A DNA stretch of 42,396 bases. It comes from Pseudonocardia sp. Its GTDB lineage: Bacteria > Actinomycetota > Actinomycetes > Mycobacteriales > Pseudonocardiaceae. Under the pieces are notes generated by a model that was given only the letters and a program-made list of their open reading frames with translations, searched no databases and was not told where the DNA came from. The stretch lies in assembly GCA_026785945.1 (NCBI GenBank), contig JAJAZD010000310.1:1-42396 (forward strand), written 5' to 3'. Made by a program: the position numbers and the translations under genes. Below are positions 37,427 through 42,396 of this stretch, in pieces (the stretch's first letter is position 1; each line of letters starts with the position of its first letter).

Positions 37427-38853
37427 ACCGCGACGTCGGTGGCAGCCCGGACGTCGGCCCGGACGTCGATCCTGATGTCATCGTCGTCGGGGGTGGCGCG
37501 GTGGGGGAGAACGCCGCCGACTACGCGGCCCGTGCGGGGCTCACCGTCGTGCTCGTGGAGTCCGAGCTGCTCGGCGGTGAGTGCTCCTACTGGGCGTGCA
37601 TGCCGTCGAAGGCGTTGCTGCGCACCGGTCACGCCGTCGCCGCCGTACGCCGGCTGCCCGGCACGACCGCCGAGTTCGACCCGGCCGCCGTGCTCGCCCG
37701 GCGGGACGTGTTCACGCACTACTGGGACGACTCGAGCCAGGTCGAGTGGGCGCGCGGGGCCGGCCTGACCCTGGTGCGCGGCCACGCCCGGATCACCGGG
37801 GTGCGCACCGTCGACGTCGGCGGGGAGACGTTCACCGCCCGGCACGCGGTCGTGGTCTGCACCGGCAGCGTGCCGGTCACCCCGCCCGTGCCCGGACTCG
37901 ACACCGTCCGGACCTGGGGTTCGCGGGAGGCCACCTCGGCCAAGGAGATCCCGCGACGGCTGGGTGTGCTCGGTGGCGGGGTGGTCGGCTGCGAACTGGC
38001 GCAGGCCTTCGGACGGCTCGGCTCGGCCGTCACGCTCCTGCAGGGCGGGCCACGGCTGCTGGCGTCGATGGAGCCGTTCGCGGGGGACCGGGGCGCGACC
38101 GCGCTGCGCGCCGAGGGCGTCGACCTGCGGCTGGACTCGCGGCTGGACTCGGTTGCCGCCGACGGTGACGCCATCACGCTGCACATCGGAGGTGACATCG
38201 TCACCGTCGACGAGCTGCTCGTCGCGACCGGCCGGCGCCCGAACACCTTCGACGTCGGGGTCGACGCCGTCGGGCTGGAGCCCGGCACGTCCCTCACGGT
38301 CGACGACTCAGGGCTCGTCGAGGGCGTCGACGGCGCGTGGCTCTACGCCGCGGGCGACGTCACCGGGCGGGCACCGCTGACCCACCAGGGCAAGTACGCC
38401 GCGCGGATCGTCGGCTCGGCGATCGGCGCCCGCGCCGACGGCCGGGCGGTCGACGCCGGACGGTGGGGCGAGCACTCGGCCACCGCCGACCACGTGGCCG
38501 TCCCGCAGGTCGTGTTCACCGACCCCGAGGTGGCGGCCGTCGGCCGTACCGAGGCGCAGGCCCGGGACGCCGGCCTCGACGTGCGGATCGTCGACCTGCC
38601 CCTCGCGGTGGGCGGATCGGCCCTGCAGGCCGACGGCTACGACGGCGCTGCGCGGCTGGTCGTGGACGAGGCCCGCGGCGTCCTGGCCGGGGTCACGTTC
38701 GTCGGTCAGGACGTGGCGGAGATGGTCCACGCCGCGACGGTCGCGATCGTGGGCGAGGTGCCTCTGCACCGGCTCTGGCACGCGGTCCCCGCGTACCCGA
38801 CGATGAGCGAGATCTGGCTGCGCCTGCTGGAGGCCTACCGGACGGGTTCCTGA
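37423..38853 (+). CDS. FAD-dependent pyridine nucleotide-disulfide oxidoreductase (mercuric reductase-like)
   Basis: DVIVVGGGAVGENAADYAARAGLTVVLVESELLGGECSYWACMPSKALLR; GVLGGGVVGCELAQAFGRLG; LYAAGDVTG; GTGA overlap with the previous gene. Confidence 0.93.
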   Translation: MNRDVGGSPDVGPDVDPDVIVVGGGAVGENAADYAARAGLTVVLVESELLGGECSYWACMPSKALLRTGHAVAAVRRLPGTTAEFDPAAVLARRDVFTHYWDDSSQVEWARGAGLTLVRGHARITGVRTVDVGGETFTARHAVVVCTGSVPVTPPVPGLDTVRTWGSREATSAKEIPRRLGVLGGGVVGCELAQAFGRLGSAVTLLQGGPRLLASMEPFAGDRGATALRAEGVDLRLDSRLDSVAADGDAITLHIGGDIVTVDELLVATGRRPNTFDVGVDAVGLEPGTSLTVDDSGLVEGVDGAWLYAAGDVTGRAPLTHQGKYAARIVGSAIGARADGRAVDAGRWGEHSATADHVAVPQVVFTDPEVAAVGRTEAQARDAGLDVRIVDLPLAVGGSALQADGYDGAARLVVDEARGVLAGVTFVGQDVAEMVHAATVAIVGEVPLHRLWHAVPAYPTMSEIWLRLLEAYRTGS

Positions 38854-38881
38854 GCGCTCACCGCCGTTCCTGCCCCGGCGA

Positions 38882-38905
38882 ACCGCCCCACCGGGGTGGG
38901 GCGGT
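38882..38905. terminator. hairpin between convergent genes, ACCGCCCCACC-GG-GGTGGGGCGGT
   Basis: Perfect 11-bp inverted repeat between the oxidoreductase stop (38853) and the CopD stop (38905). Confidence 0.75.
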
Positions 38906-39882
38906 CACGCGGTCTGCGTGAGCGCGGCGGCCAGCCCCAGTGCGGCGGCCATCAGCGCGACCTCCACGCCGGCCCAGCGCAGGACGGGGGTGCGCCGGGT
39001 CTGCAGGCGTCGGCGGGTCAGGCCGCCCAGCCCGGCGAGCAGCAGCAGCAATGCGAACTTGGCCACGACCAGCCACCCGTAGCCCGTGGTGACCAGTGCG
39101 TTCCACGAGCCCACGCGCAGGGTCGCGCTGAGCACACCGGTCAGGCCGACCGCGACCATGCACACCACGGCGAGCCGGGAGAACCGCGGCAGAGCGGCGT
39201 CGAGCAGGGCCCGGCTGCGCGCCAGAAGCACGAGCAGCGCACCGAGACCGCCCACCCAGAGCGCCGCCGCGCCGGCATGAATGGCGACGGCCAGCACGGC
39301 GAGCTGATGGTCCGGATCGGACCCGGTGTGGCCGGTGACCGCAGGTGTGAGGATGCCGAGGACGGACGCGATCAGCGGGATCCGCACCTGGACCCGGTCC
39401 GGATCACGAAGCCGCAGGATCGCGCAGCCCAGTACGACGGCCGCGCAACCCGCTGTGAGCACCGTCCCGCGTCCGGCGGAGAGCAGCGTGGCCCATCGCA
39501 GCATCTCCCCGGCGCCGACCTCGTCGACCGGGCGACCGACCGCGCCTGCCGATCCGAACATGACGGCGAGCAGCACGAGCACCAGCCACGACCCGGCCAC
39601 CACGACGAGGACGCGGTCGGCGACGGCCTGCACCCGGACCACCTCGCGCGCCTCGCCGCGCGTGCGGATCGGCCCCAGCGGCAGGAGCACGCCGACGAGC
39701 GTCAACCCCACACAGGCCACGCCCGCTGCGGTCATCCCGGAGCGGATGGTGGCCGTGCCCACCAGCGCGGACGTGGCCGTGGCCGCCGCCAGTACACTCG
39801 CGACGAGCGCGGTGCCGACCGCGAGTGCGACCCACAGCACCGGCGCCGGCCGGGCGGGGTGGACGCCCGCCGTCGAGGTCAC
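38905..39882 (-). CDS. CopD-like membrane protein
   Basis: Eight or so TM segments; AGRGTVLTAGCAA, AIHAGAAALWVGGLGAL, FSRLAVVCMVAVGLTGVLSA. Confidence 0.88.
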   Translation of the reverse strand: MTSTAGVHPARPAPVLWVALAVGTALVASVLAAATATSALVGTATIRSGMTAAGVACVGLTLVGVLLPLGPIRTRGEAREVVRVQAVADRVLVVVAGSWLVLVLLAVMFGSAGAVGRPVDEVGAGEMLRWATLLSAGRGTVLTAGCAAVVLGCAILRLRDPDRVQVRIPLIASVLGILTPAVTGHTGSDPDHQLAVLAVAIHAGAAALWVGGLGALLVLLARSRALLDAALPRFSRLAVVCMVAVGLTGVLSATLRVGSWNALVTTGYGWLVVAKFALLLLLAGLGGLTRRRLQTRRTPVLRWAGVEVALMAAALGLAAALTQTA

Positions 39883-39886
39883 CAGG

Positions 39887-40489
39887 TCAGCCCCGGCCCA
39901 GGCGCAGTGCCGTCACCACGGCGCCCCCGACGAGCAGTACGGCGCCGACGATCCACGGCCACGCCGGGGCACCGCGGTCGTCGCTGACGGCGGCGGCCGG
40001 GGTGACGGACGGCGTGGCCGGGGCGGGTGCCCCAGCGGATGTGGACGCAGCGGATGTGGACGCAGCGGATGTGGACGCGGCCGGCCCCGCAGCGCCGGGG
40101 CCCGGAGCCGTGAGGGTGAACGCGATGCCGCCCGTGACCGGGTGGCCGTCGTCGGACACGACCCGGTAGCCGACCTCGTAGCGCCCGGCAGGCCCGAGCG
40201 GCAGGAGCGCGGTACCGACGGCGCCGCCGTCCACGGTCGTGTCGCCGGTCTGGTAGGCGACACCGTCCGGGCCGATCAGGGTGATGGTCGAGAATCCGGG
40301 CTGCATCGGCTCGTCGAAGGTCAGCGCGAGGGATGTCGGGGGCGTCGCGACGCTCGCGCCGTCGGCCGGGTCGCTGTTCTGCAGCCGGGTGTGGGCCGTG
40401 GCGGGACCGACGCCGAGCAGCATGGCGAGCCCGCAGACCATGAGCAGGGATCCGGCACGCAGCGCGTACCGGTGCGGTGGCGATGTCAC
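39887..40489 (-). CDS. CopC domain copper-resistance protein
   Basis: Signal peptide then AHTRLQNSDPADGASVATPPTSLALTFDEPMQPGFSTITLIGPDG...YRVVSDDGHPVTGGIAFTL; C-terminal TM. Confidence 0.92.
   Translation of the reverse strand: MTSPPHRYALRAGSLLMVCGLAMLLGVGPATAHTRLQNSDPADGASVATPPTSLALTFDEPMQPGFSTITLIGPDGVAYQTGDTTVDGGAVGTALLPLGPAGRYEVGYRVVSDDGHPVTGGIAFTLTAPGPGAAGPAASTSAASTSAASTSAGAPAPATPSVTPAAAVSDDRGAPAWPWIVGAVLLVGGAVVTALRLGRG
40033..40077. repeat. 15-bp tandem repeat x3 (CAGCGGATGTGGACG)
   Basis: Three exact copies; encodes the STSAA linker in the CopC protein. Confidence 0.95.
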
Positions 40490-40524
40490 AGGGGTTCTCC
40501 GATGGCAGGACCGAGGTGCGGTGG

Positions 40525-41052
40525 TCAGCACCTCACCGGAGGCCCACGGCGGGCGTGGGCGGAGTCGAGCATCCGCGCCCGGCGCGGAGCGACGTCCGGG
40601 GCCGGCACGGCGAACGTCGGCAGCGGCGGGTCGACCGGTGGGCGGGCGGGCCTGCGGGGAAGCACCCGGCGCAGTGCGCCGATCAGCACCGAGAGTCCGT
40701 GGTCGGAGTGCCGCAGCGCGACGGCCACGGCCAGCGTGACGGCGGCGTGCATGGCCGGCATCGCCGGGCCGGTGAGCACCGCGGGGCCGACGTCGTGGGC
40801 GGGATGCAGCAGGGACATGAGCTCGTGCAGGGCCAGCTGTCCGGCGGCGAGGGCGACGACGGTGCCCGCGGTGCTCCGGCTGAGGTCCGCGAGGGAGACG
40901 AACAGCCCGGCGACCAGCGGAACCAGTATCAGCAGCAGGCCCGCGTCGGGCAGCGAGCCGCCGCCCGCGACATGTCCGACCGCGGTGAGCAGCGCGCTCA
41001 GCGCCGCGAGGGCAGTACCCCGCACCAGGTCGCGCCGACCACCACCGTCCAC
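40525..41052 (-). CDS. hypothetical integral membrane protein
   Basis: Several TM segments and a conserved-looking HELMSLLHPAHD motif; next to copC/copD. Confidence 0.75.
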   Translation of the reverse strand: MDGGGRRDLVRGTALAALSALLTAVGHVAGGGSLPDAGLLLILVPLVAGLFVSLADLSRSTAGTVVALAAGQLALHELMSLLHPAHDVGPAVLTGPAMPAMHAAVTLAVAVALRHSDHGLSVLIGALRRVLPRRPARPPVDPPLPTFAVPAPDVAPRRARMLDSAHARRGPPVRC

Positions 41053-41162
41053 GGAGAACGACGGTAGTCGCCGCGTGCACGTGGCGAGCGGGAGAGGCGG
41101 GTGGACGGTCCGCCGGTCCGGTCGGGCGGCTCCGCCGGCGGGTGCGGGCGGGGCCGGTGCCC

Positions 41163-41675
41163 TCAGGTGGGTACGCCGAGGTGCGCGAGCAGGGCCGACT
41201 CGATGCGGTCCAGTTCCCCGCCGATCGCCCGGTACGCCGTGCGGCGCCGTGTCGAGGGCATGTGCTCCGCGGCCCGGACGGCCACCGCGAGGTCGGCGAG
41301 CCGGGGCCGGGTGTCGGCGGCGAACCTGCGTGCCGCACCGGTGGCGTGCGCCTCGGTGCCGTCGTCGAGCTTCATGAGGGCCTCGGCGACCCGGGACAGC
41401 CGGGCGTGCAGTGCCCCGCCCGGGCCTGCATAGGCGCCGAGCTGGTCGGGCGCGACGCCCAACCGGGCGGCCCGGTAGGCGTCCCAGCGGGCCCGGGCGA
41501 CGCCGGCCGCGGCGAGGGCGTAGGGAGCGAGCAGCGGCGCGACGGCCTTGCTGACGCCGATCATCCGCCGCGCGTTCGACGCCGTGAACGGCCGCCGCGC
41601 ACGCGCCGTCCCCGTGGTCGCCGCCGCGGCGGTGACCCCTGCCGTGCCGGACTTCCGCCTCGTGCCCCGCGCCAT
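41163..41675 (-). CDS. hypothetical protein (DUF6474-like)
   Basis: 171 aa: NARRMIGVSKAVAPLLAPYALAAAGVARARWDAYRAARLGVAPDQLGAYAGPGGALHARLSRVAEAL. Confidence 0.8.
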   Translation of the reverse strand: MARGTRRKSGTAGVTAAAATTGTARARRPFTASNARRMIGVSKAVAPLLAPYALAAAGVARARWDAYRAARLGVAPDQLGAYAGPGGALHARLSRVAEALMKLDDGTEAHATGAARRFAADTRPRLADLAVAVRAAEHMPSTRRRTAYRAIGGELDRIESALLAHLGVPT

Positions 41676-42068
41676 GCCGTCCACCCTTCTCGGACCCGTC
41701 CCGGCGTGATCGGGACGGGTCGTGAGCAGCCTAGATGGTTGATTCCGTGAAGATCGTATGAGGGCGTGTCGCGGCCTCGCTGTCACGACGCCGGTCATCG
41801 GACAAGGATGCGCTGCCGCGGTGCGCCTGTCGTCGCAGGGACTGCGCGGCCGGGGTGTCCGGTTTCCGTCCCGCCGGGCCTGTGCCCGTGACCGTGGTGA
41901 CGTCTCGGATGCCCCCGTTCTCCGGTGGTGCTCCCTGTCGCGGGTCGGTGCCCCCGTTCGACGGGGGGTGTCGCCGCGGACGGGGAGCACGGGCGCCGTG
42001 CCGAGTCGCGAGTCAGCCGTCGAGGGCGGAGGGCCGCCGGTGCGCGACGGCAGGCGCGGCCGTTGTCG

Positions 42069-42260
42069 GTGGTGGTCATTACCCTCGATCACGTGACCGC
42101 GACCGAGAACCGGGCCCCGACAGCGGGGCCGTCCCGCACCGGCTTGGTGTCCCTCGACGCGGCCGCCACCACCCGATGCCGCCGACGGGTCCATCTCGAC
42201 CACGATCCGGCCGCGGCGACCTCACCACGGGCTCTCCCCGACCCCGCGCTCGAGCAGCGC
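42069..42260 (+). CDS. N-terminus of a truncated CDS, possibly RecB-like nuclease family
   Basis: VVVITLDHVTATENRAPTAGPSRTGLVSLDAAATTRCRRRVHLDHDPAAATSPRALPDPALEQR, ends in the terminal artefact. Family call is from memory only. Confidence 0.35.
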
Positions 42261-42396
42261 CGGGGGGGGGGGGGGGGGGGCCCCCCCCCCCCCCGGCCCG
42301 CCCGGGGGCCGACGACAAAACAAAAAATTAATAAATAATTATATTTTAATATTTTTAGTTTTTATAAGATTATTATAAAGAGAAAAAAATAAAAAA
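42261..42396. other. assembly/contig-end artefact (G/C homopolymers then A/T-rich tail)
   Basis: Run of about 19 G then 14 C, short GC-rich stretch, then nearly pure A/T to the end, in a high-GC genome. Confidence 0.85.

Noticed and set aside
38482-38500. Other CACGTG-containing sites (near 33080, 38493, 41077, 42080) as parS
   Set aside because: They match only the central hexamer, not the flanking GTTT/AAAC arms, and several are inside genes.

Overview
This is a high-GC actinobacterial chromosome segment, Pseudonocardia-like in gene content; taxonomy is inference only. Gene order from the cyclophilin (ppiA-like) through rhomboid, PH-domain protein, crgA, trpG/pabA, pknB, pknA, pbpA, rodA, pstP, fhaB, fhaA and tRNA-Leu(CAG) (about 16.2-29.0 kb) is the classic oriC-proximal cell-wall/Ser-Thr kinase cluster. 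A parS-like site at 14157-14170 fits that location. At 5085-5126 there is a 3'-half fragment of tRNA-Ala(TGC) with no matching 5' half. This is the usual scar of tRNA-targeted integration, so the left 5 kb looks like the end of an integrated element. The main novelty candidate is in that 5 kb: an 832-aa, lower-GC, TTA-codon-containing ORF (1496-3994) that appears to fuse an N-terminal PD-(D/E)xK (HsdR_N-like) nuclease to a P-loop NTPase, i.e. a possible single-gene defence system. To the right are an XDH C-terminal remnant, a conservon (NIT-domain histidine kinase, roadblock, DUF742, GTPase) with an extra DUF742 gene, a DUF574 methyltransferase and a PAS-GGDEF-EAL protein. Further right is an operon (zinc ADH, amidohydrolase, DUF59 protein) resembling the accessory genes of propane-type diiron monooxygenase clusters, but without a monooxygenase in this window, followed by a truncated HAD gene. 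CopC/CopD genes lie near the right end. The last ~135 bp (G/C homopolymers, then A/T-rich sequence) look like an assembly artefact.
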